The notes beneath the pieces are model-generated. The model saw nothing but the letters and a program-made list of their open reading frames with translations, ran no database searches and was not told the origin of the DNA. Position numbers and translations under genes: made by a program. DNA of 64,000 nucleotides from Paracoccus aminophilus JCM 7686 (GTDB lineage Bacteria; Pseudomonadota; Alphaproteobacteria; Rhodobacterales; Rhodobacteraceae): contig NC_022049.1 of NCBI RefSeq assembly GCF_000444995.1, forward strand, positions 1 to 64,000, given 5' to 3'. Shown piece by piece: positions 8,666 through 17,480 of the stretch (within the stretch, counting starts at the first letter, position 1; every line of letters starts with the position of its first letter).

Positions 8666-9498
8666 GCGAGCCTTATACCCCCTGGTTCCTGCCCGCCGAG
8701 CAGCAGCCCGCGACCCATCCCCAGCTCATGGGTCGCCTTGCCGGCGCCGAGGTCGTGCTTTTGGGCGAGCGTCACGATCAGGCCGCCCATCACCGCTGGC
8801 AGCTTCACGTCGCGGCGGGGCTCGCCGCCCATCGCCCGATCGTCATGGGCTTCGAGATGTTCCCGGCCCGGCTCGATCAGGTGCTGCACTCCTGGGTTTT
8901 CGGCAAGCTTGACGAGGATATTTTCCTTGAGCGCTGCGAATGGGCCAATGTCTGGGGCTTCCCGGCCGAGCTTTACATGCCGATCTTCCGCTTTTGCCGC
9001 GAGATGAAGATCCCGATGGTCGGGCTGAACTGCCGCCGCGAGCTCGTGCGCGAGGTCGGCGCGGGCGGCTGGCAAAGCGTGCCCGAGGAAAACCGCGAAG
9101 GGCTGACCCCCGCGCGGCCCTCCTCCGAGGCCTATCGCCGCTTCATCTTCGAGCTGACCGGCGGCGGCGCGCCCGGCCGCAAGGTGACTTCGGCCGAGGA
9201 TCCGGGCTTTGACCGTTTCGTGCGCGCGCAAGAGGTCTGGGATCGCGCCTTCGCCACCCGCATCCGCAATGCGGTGTGCCGTCCGGGTAAGCCTCTGGTC
9301 GTCGGCATCATCGGCATGGGCCATCTGCAATGGGGCGGCGGCGTGCCGTGGCAGCTTGAGGATTTCGGCATCCATGACGTGCGCGTGTTGATCCCGCAGG
9401 GCGAAAGCCAACCGATGCTGGCCGCAGGTGCCGCCGATGCGGTTTTCCGTCTGCCCGAAACTGAGACCGAAACCGAGGCCGAACTCTCCGACGCCTGA
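8662..9498 (+). CDS. ChaN-like haem-binding family protein (PF04187)
   Basis: A 278-residue protein of the ChaN/Cofac_haem_bdg family: LLGERHDQAAHHRWQ (about residues 33-47), the FEMFPAR segment (about 66-72) and the late GMGHLQWG segment (about 219-226) fit the family. ChaN of Campylobacter is an iron-regulated lipoprotein that binds haem. This protein has no signal peptide or lipobox, so it appears cytoplasmic. It overlaps the HemS-like gene by ATGA and ends the operon. The C-terminus is a low-complexity acidic tail. Confidence 0.75.
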   Translation: MSEPYTPWFLPAEQQPATHPQLMGRLAGAEVVLLGERHDQAAHHRWQLHVAAGLAAHRPIVMGFEMFPARLDQVLHSWVFGKLDEDIFLERCEWANVWGFPAELYMPIFRFCREMKIPMVGLNCRRELVREVGAGGWQSVPEENREGLTPARPSSEAYRRFIFELTGGGAPGRKVTSAEDPGFDRFVRAQEVWDRAFATRIRNAVCRPGKPLVVGIIGMGHLQWGGGVPWQLEDFGIHDVRVLIPQGESQPMLAAGAADAVFRLPETETETEAELSDA

Positions 9499-9552
9499 CG
9501 CCTGCCTCGCGCGCGGGCGTTGTCCTGCGCGCGAGGGCTAAGCCTGCGCCCG

Positions 9553-10020
9553 TCACCGGGCGGGGCGCAGCTCCATCTCGACATAATCGCCCTCGGACGA
9601 GGTCGCCTCGCGCAGCACCGCGAACCCCTTCGCCACATAAAAATGCCGCGCGCGCTGGTTCTCGACCAGACATTTCAACCGATAGGGCTGGTTCGGCCAA
9701 TCGGGCAGCGCCTGCAGCAGCGCCGCGCCAATGCCGCGCCCGCGCGCCGCTTTGTCGAGATAAAGCATATGGATGAAGTGATCCGCCGCCCAAAGCGAGA
9801 GAAAGCCCAGCACCCCGCGGTTTTTCGCCCCGTTTTCTGGCCCGCCCGCACCGCGCGCCACAAGGACCACCTCACCGGCGCTGTCTTGCGCAAAATCCTC
9901 CAGCGTGAAGCTGTCGGGCGCGGCCTTGGGCATGATCTCGCGCCGCGCCTCCAGATAAATCCGGGCAAGCGCATCCGCATCCTCTGGCCGGGCAGGGGTG
10001 ATGAGAAATGGATCGGGCAT
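9553..10020 (-). CDS. GNAT family N-acetyltransferase
   Basis: A 155-residue GNAT acyltransferase. It has the typical opening ITPARPEDADALARIYLEA and an acetyl-CoA pyrophosphate-binding motif A with LYLDKAARGRGIGAALL (about residues 87-103), followed by the VENQRARHFYVAKGF motif B (about 118-132). Start taken at ATG 10020; an open frame continues to 10116 but its extra residues are unlike the family. Substrate unknown. It stands alone between two plus-strand units. Confidence 0.85.
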   Translation of the reverse strand: MPDPFLITPARPEDADALARIYLEARREIMPKAAPDSFTLEDFAQDSAGEVVLVARGAGGPENGAKNRGVLGFLSLWAADHFIHMLYLDKAARGRGIGAALLQALPDWPNQPYRLKCLVENQRARHFYVAKGFAVLREATSSEGDYVEMELRPAR

Positions 10021-10207
10021 GGGCTTTGGTCCGAAAGGCAAGGGCCCTAGCGATAGACCCAGCCTGCGCGCCGCGCAATGATCAGGGCGCGCTCTGGGCC
10101 CGTGCGCCCTCGCCACAGCCTCGCGCAGGCTTACGACTTTCCGCCGATTGCCGCCGCTTTCCCCCCGGACCTAGCCTTCGGGCAGCTTCACCAATGGAGG
10201 AAAAGCC

Positions 10208-10546
10208 ATGGATTGGAACGAAAACCGGCGTCACCTGATGGAAGGCGTGCGCAAGCTCGCGCAGCTTTCGCCCGATACGCTGAAAGGCTATGGCACCGCC
10301 AGCGCCGCCGGCAAGAAGACCAACCATCTCGACGAAAAGACCCGTCAGCTGATCTCGCTTGCCGTCGCCGTGACGACGCGCTGCGATGGCTGTATCTCGG
10401 ATCACGCCAATGAGGCGGCCAAGGCCGGGGCGACCCGCGAAGAGCTGGCCGAGGCGCTTGGCGTCGCCGTGGCGATGAATGCGGGCGCGGCTTTGGTCTA
10501 TTCGACCCGCGCGCTGGAAGCTTTCGACACCGCCGACAAGGCGTAA
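10208..10546 (+). CDS. AhpD-like carboxymuconolactone decarboxylase family protein
   Basis: A 112-residue alkylhydroperoxidase AhpD-core protein. The redox motif CDGCISDH (about residues 59-66, Cys-X-X-Cys then His) is intact. A good ribosome site (AGGAAA) precedes ATG 10208. Proteins of this size form oligomers with peroxidase or other redox roles; the substrate here is unknown. It is a single-gene unit facing the VWA gene. Confidence 0.85.
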   Translation: MDWNENRRHLMEGVRKLAQLSPDTLKGYGTASAAGKKTNHLDEKTRQLISLAVAVTTRCDGCISDHANEAAKAGATREELAEALGVAVAMNAGAALVYSTRALEAFDTADKA

Positions 10547-10564
10547 GCGGGGCCCAACCCGGAC

Positions 10565-10587
10565 AAGGCGCCCCGCGCGGGCGCCTT
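10565..10587. terminator. Hairpin between convergent AhpD-like and VWA genes
   Basis: A perfect 9-bp stem (10565-10573 with 10579-10587) with a 5-nt loop lies between the two convergent genes and overlaps the VWA stop codon. There is no strong T-run, so termination efficiency is uncertain. Confidence 0.5.
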
Positions 10588-11701
10588 ACTCCGTCGCGAT
10601 CTGCTCTTTCAAGAGCTCCTTGACCGAGCTGTCGAAACTGTCGCTTGCCGCCGTTTTGCTGCTTTCCGAGGCGATGAAGGCATCGCGCTTTTGGACCAGC
10701 CCGTCCATCTCGGCCTCAAGCTTGGCGCGCTCGGCAATGACGCCGTCGAGATAGGCCTTGCGTTCGGGCGCGGGGATCTTTTGCAGCTCGGGCGCGAGAT
10801 CGGCCTCGGGGATCTTGTCGAGCGCGACATCGCCGTTGACCACCGCCGAGACCATGTCATTGCCGCCGGTCACCGCCTCTTTCTTCACCGATTTCTTGGA
10901 ATAAAAGCTTGAATTGTCGGCCTGAACCTCAGCCGAGGCGGTTTTGCGGTCGGCGACCTTGGCGCGAACCTCGGCCTGCTCCACCTGCGAGCCATAGGGC
11001 AGGATCGTCTGGTCGATCTTGTCCTGCACCTTGAGAATCTCGGCATCGAAGGGCGTCGGGATCTGGCGGATCTGGCCGCCGTCCTGCGGGATCGCAATGT
11101 AACGCCCGCCGCCGAGCCGCGCCATTTCCTGCCAATATTGCCGGGTCTCGCCATCGTCCCCGGCCTGAACCGTGTTCAGCGTGATGCCCTTCTTGCGGGC
11201 CTGCGCGATGACCTCGGCATAGCGGGGCGCATTGTCGTAATCCATATGCGGCGGGGCGTCGCCCACGAGGAAGATGATGCGGCGGACCTTCTCGCCCTTG
11301 GTCCAGTCGAGATTGCGCACCGCCTCGTCCAAAGCCTCATTCACCGATTCCGGCGTATCGCCGCCACCATCGGCGCTGAACCGGCGCAGCTTGGCGTAGA
11401 TGTCCTGCACATCGCCGCTCATGTCATGGGTGCGCAGGACGTAATCGTCACCGCGATCGCGATAGGCGACCAGCGCCAGCCGGATATCGGCATCCGGGTT
11501 CACATCCAGCATCGTATTGGTGATCGACCAGATCTTCTGCTTGGCGCCCTCGATCAGATCGACCATCGAGCCGGTGGTATCGAGCACGAAAGCCACCTCG
11601 ATCCGCTCGCCCTTCTGGGTTTGCTGGCCCTCGGCAAAAGCCGCAAGCGGCGTCAGGAAAAGGCCAAGGCCAAGGGCGGTGCGGATCAGATGACGGGACA
11701 T
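10586..11701 (-). CDS. Secreted VWA-domain protein
   Basis: A 371-residue exported protein with a Sec signal peptide (hydrophobic GLGLFLTPLAAFAEG, cleaved near residue 23). A von Willebrand A domain (about residues 28-230) has a MIDAS-like metal site DTTGSM. The C-terminal third is charged and probably helical. Start taken at ATG 11701, preceded by GGAGG; the longer frame to 11770 is not supported. Its role is unknown, and such proteins often mediate protein-protein contacts in the periplasm. Confidence 0.8.
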   Translation of the reverse strand: MSRHLIRTALGLGLFLTPLAAFAEGQQTQKGERIEVAFVLDTTGSMVDLIEGAKQKIWSITNTMLDVNPDADIRLALVAYRDRGDDYVLRTHDMSGDVQDIYAKLRRFSADGGGDTPESVNEALDEAVRNLDWTKGEKVRRIIFLVGDAPPHMDYDNAPRYAEVIAQARKKGITLNTVQAGDDGETRQYWQEMARLGGGRYIAIPQDGGQIRQIPTPFDAEILKVQDKIDQTILPYGSQVEQAEVRAKVADRKTASAEVQADNSSFYSKKSVKKEAVTGGNDMVSAVVNGDVALDKIPEADLAPELQKIPAPERKAYLDGVIAERAKLEAEMDGLVQKRDAFIASESSKTAASDSFDSSVKELLKEQIATE

Positions 11702-11822
11702 GAAAACCTCCGAAGACAGAGGCAGAATGTCAGGAAGCCCGCCCTCTGAATAGGGGGGCGTTCCTGACAAATCTGTGACCGCAAGCCCTTGTCTTGACAG
11801 GAGAAATTCGGGTCACTTGTTC

Positions 11823-11851
11823 TCCCTTGGGTTGAGCTTCAGCCCAAGGGA
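11823..11851. terminator. Strong hairpin after the DUF1684 gene
   Basis: A 9-bp perfect stem (11823-11831 with 11843-11851), extended inward by about four more pairs, sits 8 bp past the DUF1684 stop codon on the minus strand. No T-run follows. It probably ends or stabilises the ABC-operon transcript. Confidence 0.5.
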
Positions 11852-11858
11852 TCGCGCC

Positions 11859-12635
11859 TCAATGGCCCGCGGGTTTCTTCTCGCCGGCACGGACCGCGAA
11901 AGGCAGGATGTTTTCGCGCGGCGGCAGCGGGCAGACCGCGAAATCGGTGAAGGCGCAGGGCGGGCTGAAGGCCTTGTTGAAGTCCAAGACCACCTTGTCG
12001 CCTTGAACCTCACCGATCAGAAAGCGCGCCGCGCCATAGGTCTCCGGCCCCGAGGTCTTGTCGCGGATGACAAACATCGGCTTGCCGAGTTTCCAATGGG
12101 TCGGCAGCAAGGTGACCTCATGCCCGTCATGGCTAAAGCGCGCCTGATGGGTCAGCTCGACCGAAGTCGCGATCCCCGCGACCGTGTCAATGCCAAGCGA
12201 TTTTGGCGCGTCGAGCTTGGACCACTCGGCCTCGATCCGCCAGGCGGGGTCGATGGCATAGCTGTCGATGCCGGGAAATTCGGTGCGGGCGGGGGCAAGC
12301 GTGTCCCTGACGCGCAAGGCATACTGCCCCTCGATCGAGGTCGCCTCAAGCAACAGATCCGCGACCTTCAGCCGCGGCGGATTGTCGGGATAGGGCGCAA
12401 AATCGCGCGGGCCGGTCCCGTCATCAAAGCTTGCCTTGCCATCCGCGGCAAGATCCAGCACGCCGAGATGCGCAGGCCCGGCCGAGATGACCACATCGTT
12501 CTCGGCGCTTGTGCCGACCGTCAGCCGACCGGGCGAGATTTCGACGCGGTCGGTCAGATCGAGCCAGCCATCCTCGGCGGTCAGCGCGGCAAGACGCTCG
12601 GCGCGCCAATCGGTGATGTCACGTTCATAGCTCAT
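11859..12635 (-). CDS. DUF1684 domain-containing protein
   Basis: A 258-residue protein with the DUF1684 hallmarks near the C-terminus: ETYGAARFLIGE, then DFNKAFSPPCAFTDFAVCPLPP, then an AGEKK end. No signal peptide. It overlaps the upstream ATPase gene by 4 bp and closes the SBP-permease-ATPase operon. The family has no agreed function. Its place after a metallophore/peptide-type importer is the only clue, perhaps processing of the imported compound. Confidence 0.85.
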   Translation of the reverse strand: MSYERDITDWRAERLAALTAEDGWLDLTDRVEISPGRLTVGTSAENDVVISAGPAHLGVLDLAADGKASFDDGTGPRDFAPYPDNPPRLKVADLLLEATSIEGQYALRVRDTLAPARTEFPGIDSYAIDPAWRIEAEWSKLDAPKSLGIDTVAGIATSVELTHQARFSHDGHEVTLLPTHWKLGKPMFVIRDKTSGPETYGAARFLIGEVQGDKVVLDFNKAFSPPCAFTDFAVCPLPPRENILPFAVRAGEKKPAGH

Positions 12636-13399
12636 GCGGTTTGTCCTTCATGCGGTTCCGGCAGTTTCAACAGGCTGGCCAGAAGCCTTTGGGTATAGGG
12701 ATGCTGGGGCGCGCGCAGGATCTCGCGCGTCGCGCCCGCCTCGACGATGCGGCCCTTTTGCAAGACGACCATCTGCGGGCACAGTGCGGCGACAATCGCG
12801 ATGTCATGCGAGACGAGCACCAGCGTCAGCTGACGCGCGTGCTCTGCCAGAAGGTCAATCACCCGCACCCGGGTCGAGAGATCGAGCGCCGAGACCGGCT
12901 CGTCGGCAATCAAGACGCGCGGCTGGGCGATCAAGGCGCGGGCAATGGCGATGCGCTGGCGCTGGCCGCCGGAAAAGGCGCGGGGGTAGCGGTCCAAGCT
13001 ATCCGCGGGCAGGCCAACGGCGGCGAGCACGCGGGCGACTTCGGCGGCGCTGTCACCGGGCAGGTTCAGCGCGCCATGCGGCTCTGCGATGATGCGCCCG
13101 ACCTTCATGCGCGGATCAAGCGAGGTATAGGGGTCCTGGAACACCGGCTGCACGAAGCGGCGATGCGCGGCCATCCGGGCGCGCGAGCCCAGATCAAGCG
13201 GGCTGCCATCGGCCAGAAGCCTGCCCGATGTCGGCGCGGCGAGCCCGAGAAGCAGGCGCAGCAGCGTCGATTTGCCCGAGCCGCTTTCGCCCAGAATCCC
13301 GAGGCTTTGGCCCTCTTCCAGCCGCAGCGAAACGTCATGCAACACGGTCGAGCGGCGGTCATAGCCGTAAGAGACATTCTCCAGCGCAAACAGGCTCAT
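12632..13399 (-). CDS. ABC transporter ATP-binding protein (DppF/NikE-like)
   Basis: A 255-residue ATPase of the peptide/nickel/opine class. Walker A GESGSGKSTLLRLLLG (about residues 37-52), signature FSGGQRQRIAIARAL (about 142-156), Walker B VLIADEPVSALD, then a switch VSHDIA. It overlaps the partner ATPase gene by 4 bp. With the other ATPase it should energise the two permeases encoded upstream. Confidence 0.92.
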   Translation of the reverse strand: MSLFALENVSYGYDRRSTVLHDVSLRLEEGQSLGILGESGSGKSTLLRLLLGLAAPTSGRLLADGSPLDLGSRARMAAHRRFVQPVFQDPYTSLDPRMKVGRIIAEPHGALNLPGDSAAEVARVLAAVGLPADSLDRYPRAFSGGQRQRIAIARALIAQPRVLIADEPVSALDLSTRVRVIDLLAEHARQLTLVLVSHDIAIVAALCPQMVVLQKGRIVEAGATREILRAPQHPYTQRLLASLLKLPEPHEGQTA

Positions 13400-14208
13400 G
13401 GCAGTTCATCTCCCGCCAAAGCGGCCTCCAACCGTCGCGCCGCACCGACCAGCGCCTTGGTATATTCATGCGCGGGCCGGGTGAAGACGCGGCGCGCCGG
13501 GCCTTCCTCGACCACATCGCCCTGCCGCATCACGATCACCCGGTCGGTGATCCGCGCCACCACCGGAAGATCGTGACTGATGAAGAGAAGCGCCAGACCC
13601 TCGGCCTTCACGAGCCCGTCAAGGAGGTCGAGCACCTCGGCTTGCGTCGTGACGTCAAGCGCGGTCGTCGGCTCATCGGCGATCAAGAGGCGCGGCCCGC
13701 AGGCGAGCGCCATGGCAATCGCAATGCGCTGACGCTGCCCGCCCGAGACCTCGTGCGGGAAGGCGGCAAGGATACGCTCAGGCTCGGCAATCGCCACGCG
13801 GTCAAGCCATTGCAACTGCTCGGCTTTCAGCGCGCTCGCGGTCAGGGCGCGGCCCTCGCGCGCCGCGCGGCGGCGGATCGGTTCGGCCAGCTGCCGCCCC
13901 AGCCGCATCAGGGGATCCAGCGCCGAGCGCGGGTCTTGGAACACGACCGAAGCCACCGCGCCACGGAGCGGCACAAGGCGGCGGTCGGGCTGGCCCACGA
14001 CCTCTTGCCCGCCAAGCAGCACCGAGCCCGAGGCGCGCAGCCCCGTCGCCAAAAGCCCGACAACCGACATCGCCGTCAGCGATTTGCCAGAGCCGCTTTC
14101 GCCAACCAGCCCCAGCTGCTCACCGGGTTCAAGGGTGAAGCTGACGCCATGGACCAGCTCTTTTGCGGCGCTCGCAACCCGCAAATCGCGCAGGGTCAAA
14201 AGGCTCAT
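13396..14208 (-). CDS. ABC transporter ATP-binding protein (DppD/NikD-like)
   Basis: A 270-residue ATPase: Walker A GESGSGKSLTAMSVVGLL (about residues 36-53), signature VSGGQRQRIAIAMALA (about 153-168), Walker B LLIADEPTTALDV, switch ISHDLP. It overlaps both neighbours by 4 bp. Together with the DppF-like protein it forms the heterodimeric motor of a family-5 solute importer. Confidence 0.92.
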   Translation of the reverse strand: MSLLTLRDLRVASAAKELVHGVSFTLEPGEQLGLVGESGSGKSLTAMSVVGLLATGLRASGSVLLGGQEVVGQPDRRLVPLRGAVASVVFQDPRSALDPLMRLGRQLAEPIRRRAAREGRALTASALKAEQLQWLDRVAIAEPERILAAFPHEVSGGQRQRIAIAMALACGPRLLIADEPTTALDVTTQAEVLDLLDGLVKAEGLALLFISHDLPVVARITDRVIVMRQGDVVEEGPARRVFTRPAHEYTKALVGAARRLEAALAGDELP

Positions 14209-15014
14209 GCCGCGCTCCTTTCCGGGTCAAGCAGATCGCGCAGCCCATCGGCGAGAAAGTTGATGCCAAGGACCAGCAGCACCAGTGCAATGCCGGGCGC
14301 AATCACCCCGATCGGCGCGGCAAAGACCGTCGATTGCGCCTGTTGCAGAAGCTGGCCCCAAGAGGCATTGGGCGGCGGCGCGCCAAGGCCGAGATAGGAG
14401 AGCGACGCCTCGGCAATCACCGCAAGGCCGAATTGCAGCGCAATCGCGACCAGCACGGTCGGCGCGATATTCGGGAGAATATGGCTCAGCACGATCCGCC
14501 CCCAGCCGACGCCCGAACAGCGCGCGGCGGTGATGAAATCCTGCGCCAGCACGCGCTTGGTCAGGATACGCACCAGCCGCGCAATGATCGCCGACATGGC
14601 AAGGCCAATCGCCAGGATCGCGGTGCCAAGGCTCGCGCCATCGCTCGCGGCCACGACCAGCATGGCAAGAAGCAGCGTCGGGAAAGCGATGAGAATATCG
14701 AGCGTCGCGGCCAAAGCATCATCGGCGCCGCGCCGGGCAAAGGCCGCGAGCACGCCAAGCGTCGTGCCGATCACGCCGCCCAAAGCCACCGCACCCACGC
14801 CGACGGTCAGCGCGATCCGCGCCCCGATCATCACTTGGGTGAAATAGTCGCGGCCGAGCCGGTCGGTCCCGGCCCAATGCTCCCATGACGGCGGCTTCAG
14901 CCGTCCGCCCGCCATCGCGGTCGGGTCGTAAGGCAGCCAGACCAGCGTCAGAAGCGCGACGGCGACATTGATCCCGACGAGCAAAATCCCGATCCAGAGG
15001 GTCAGCCGCTTCAT
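14205..15014 (-). CDS. ABC transporter permease (DppC/NikC-like)
   Basis: A 269-residue inner-membrane permease. Hydrophobic first segment, the DPTAMAGGRLKPPSWEHWAGTD-type pre-loop characteristic of DppC proteins (LGTDxLGRD; here AGTDRLGRDYFTQ), then five further membrane segments and the cytoplasmic coupling motif around EASLSYLGLGAPPP. Start set at ATG 15014, which overlaps the DppB-like stop (ATGA); the frame stays open much further upstream but that is not coding. Confidence 0.92.
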   Translation of the reverse strand: MKRLTLWIGILLVGINVAVALLTLVWLPYDPTAMAGGRLKPPSWEHWAGTDRLGRDYFTQVMIGARIALTVGVGAVALGGVIGTTLGVLAAFARRGADDALAATLDILIAFPTLLLAMLVVAASDGASLGTAILAIGLAMSAIIARLVRILTKRVLAQDFITAARCSGVGWGRIVLSHILPNIAPTVLVAIALQFGLAVIAEASLSYLGLGAPPPNASWGQLLQQAQSTVFAAPIGVIAPGIALVLLVLGINFLADGLRDLLDPERSAA

Positions 15015-15970
15015 GCCTCGCCCCCCTTGTCGCGCAGGCGCGGGTCGATCAGGCGCTGGACCACATCGGCGGCAAAACCGATCAGCAGAACCAGCAGGGT
15101 CGAGATCAAAAGCACGCCCTGCACGCTCGGATAATCGCGCTGCTGGATGCCCAAAAGCAGCATCGAGCCCAGACCCGGCAGCGCAAAGACCCGCTCGACC
15201 ACCACCGCGCCCAAAAGCGTCGAGGCAAGCTCGATCCCAAGGATCGAGATCACCGGCACGCTTGCGTTGCGGATGCCGTGGCGGATGAGCGCCTGCGGAT
15301 AGCTCGCCCCCAAGGCGCGGGCATTGCGCAGATAATCCGCGCCCAAGACATCCAGCACCGCCGCGCGGACATAGCGCAAAAGCGAGGCCGACATGACCAA
15401 AGCCACGGTGACGACCGGCAGGATCAGCGCGCGAAACGCCTCGCCAAAGGTCGCCCAGCCCTTGATCGGAAAGCCCGAGGCCGGCAGCAAGCGCCATTTC
15501 ACCGCGACGATCCACACGAGCATGATCCCGATCCAGAAGACCGGCACGGCAATCCCGAATTGCGACACCGCCGAGATCAGCGCGCCATACCAGCGATGCG
15601 ATTTGACCGCCGCAATGATGCCCAAAGGCACGGCAATCAGGATCGCGAGCAGGAAGGCCGCGAAGGTCAAGGGCAGCGTGACCGTCAGCCGCGCGCCAAT
15701 CTCGGGCAGGACCGGGGCGTTCGAGACGAAAGACGTGCCCAGATTGAAGCGGGCGAGATCGGACAGGAAGATGCCCAGTTGGATCAGCAATGGCTGGTCG
15801 CTGCCGACCTCGGCACGCGCCGCCGCGATCTGGGCATCATCGGCCCCGACCGACAGCAGGGCCGCCGCTGGATCCCCCGGCAAGAGCCGCAAGAGCACAA
15901 AGAGAACCAGCCCTGCCGCGACAAGCGACAGGGCCAGCACGAAGGTCCGGCGCAGAAGATAGCGACCCAT
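15011..15970 (-). CDS. ABC transporter permease (DppB/NikB-like)
   Basis: A 319-residue permease with the canonical start MGRYLLRRTFVLALSL and the LLPGDPA motif (about residues 29-35) that marks DppB-type proteins. About six membrane segments, and the coupling-helix region around VVVERVFALPGLGSMLL. It follows the solute-binding protein gene by 16 bp and overlaps the DppC-like gene. Confidence 0.93.
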   Translation of the reverse strand: MGRYLLRRTFVLALSLVAAGLVLFVLLRLLPGDPAAALLSVGADDAQIAAARAEVGSDQPLLIQLGIFLSDLARFNLGTSFVSNAPVLPEIGARLTVTLPLTFAAFLLAILIAVPLGIIAAVKSHRWYGALISAVSQFGIAVPVFWIGIMLVWIVAVKWRLLPASGFPIKGWATFGEAFRALILPVVTVALVMSASLLRYVRAAVLDVLGADYLRNARALGASYPQALIRHGIRNASVPVISILGIELASTLLGAVVVERVFALPGLGSMLLLGIQQRDYPSVQGVLLISTLLVLLIGFAADVVQRLIDPRLRDKGGEA

Positions 15971-15986
15971 TCACCCTCTCAGATGA

Positions 15987-17480
15987 TTATTCCGACTTGG
16001 TAATGCCGCGCAGGAAGAACTGCGCATTCAAACCATTGACCGGATAATGCGCCACCTTGGTCGAAGAGACCACCAGCTGCGGATAAAGATAAAGCCAATT
16101 CGACGCAGCATCCTCGGCGATCAGCTTGTTGGCCTCGCGCAGCTTTGCCGCCTGTTCCTCGTCGGTATCCGAGGTCTCGGCCGCATTGATCAGCTCGGTC
16201 ACTTTCGGATTGTCATAGCCCCAGTAGAAATCGGGGTTGCCGTAGAAGACGATGTCGCGGTGATTGACATGCTCTTGCAACGTCGCCTGGAAATCCTTGG
16301 CCTGATAGACCTTGGTGTACCATTCGTTCGCGGTGATGACGTGGATATTCACCGTGACGCCCACCTTGGCGAGCTCGGCTTTCAGGAACTCGGCCACGAT
16401 CGGATGGGGATCGTAATTCGGGGTCTCAAGCGTGAAGGCAAAGCCTTTCTCGAAGCCCGCCTCTTTCAAAAGCTCCTTGGCGCTTGCCGGATCATAGGCA
16501 TCGACCGAGGTCAGGTCCTCATACCAGGGATCGGTCGGCGGCACGAAGGAACCGAGCACCGTGCCCCGGTCGCCCCAGATCGCCTCGAGCAGCTTCTTCT
16601 TGTCGACGGCGCGGGCCAGGGCCTTGCGCACCTTCACATCATTGAAGGGCGCGACGCGGTCGTTATAGGCCATGATCTCCTTGGTGGTCGATTTCCCCTC
16701 GGCGATGGTGAAGGCCGTGGGATCTTCGAACAAAGCCAAAGCATCGGGGCTCTGGACCGAGGTGATGACATCGACCGCATTGGTCAACAGCGCATTGTTG
16801 AGCGCCGAGGCATCGGTGAAATAGCTGAACGTCGCCCCACCATTCGCCGGTTTCGCGCCCCAGTAAGCGTCAAACGCCTCGAGCGACAAAGCCGAGCCGC
16901 GCTTCCAATCAGCGAGCTTATAAGGCCCGGTGCCATCTTCCTTGCCGGTGATGTCGCCCGCCTTGTCGCTGACGATCCAGACGTAGCTCAGGTTATAGGG
17001 CAGCGAGATCGACTTCGCCTTCAGCTTGATGACCACGGTCAGATCATCAGGCGTCTCGATCGCCTCGATCCCGGCAAGGCTCTTCTTGCGCGAGGATTTC
17101 GACGCCTCCGCCACCACGCGCTCGATCGAATATTTCACATCCGCCGAGGTCAGCGCCGCGCCCGAGTGAAACTTCACATTGGGCTGCAGCTTGAACGTAT
17201 GGGTGAGCCCGTCCGCGGACACGCTGTGCTCGGCGGCCAAAGCGGGCGCGACCGAGCCATCATCATTCAGCCGGTAAAGCGCCTCATAGACGTTGTCGTT
17301 AAAGGCCTCGTTGATGCCCTGACCGGCACCGGCGGTATTGTCGAGGTTCTGGGGCTCGTAAAGCGAGCCGATGCGGATGATCGCCGCCGGATCATCGGCC
17401 GCGAGCACCGGAGCCGCGCCCGCGATCAGCGCGGCAAAGGCCACGCCAAGAGCGCGCGAAAATGTTGATGAAGAAGCCAT
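15987..17480 (-). CDS. ABC transporter substrate-binding protein, family 5
   Basis: A 497-residue periplasmic binding protein with a Sec signal peptide (cleaved after APVLA, about residue 27). The family-5 features are present: the IRIGSLYEPQNLDNT strand, LYEALYRLNDDGSVAPALA, VKFHSGAALTSADVKYSIERV and the late VRKALARAVDKKKL segment. It is the first gene of the importer. The ligand cannot be read from sequence; the upstream siderophore-interacting protein suggests a metallophore, but oligopeptides remain possible. Confidence 0.9.
   Translation of the reverse strand: MASSSTFSRALGVAFAALIAGAAPVLAADDPAAIIRIGSLYEPQNLDNTAGAGQGINEAFNDNVYEALYRLNDDGSVAPALAAEHSVSADGLTHTFKLQPNVKFHSGAALTSADVKYSIERVVAEASKSSRKKSLAGIEAIETPDDLTVVIKLKAKSISLPYNLSYVWIVSDKAGDITGKEDGTGPYKLADWKRGSALSLEAFDAYWGAKPANGGATFSYFTDASALNNALLTNAVDVITSVQSPDALALFEDPTAFTIAEGKSTTKEIMAYNDRVAPFNDVKVRKALARAVDKKKLLEAIWGDRGTVLGSFVPPTDPWYEDLTSVDAYDPASAKELLKEAGFEKGFAFTLETPNYDPHPIVAEFLKAELAKVGVTVNIHVITANEWYTKVYQAKDFQATLQEHVNHRDIVFYGNPDFYWGYDNPKVTELINAAETSDTDEEQAAKLREANKLIAEDAASNWLYLYPQLVVSSTKVAHYPVNGLNAQFFLRGITKSE

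Noticed and set aside
11775..12698. 307-codon open frame on the plus strand
   Set aside because: Opposite a DUF1684 gene with clear conserved motifs.
15014..15515. Long N-terminal extension of the DppC-like frame
   Set aside because: The extension overlaps the DppB-like gene and is rich in Gly/Arg/Ala; ATG 15014 gives the normal length and an ATGA overlap.
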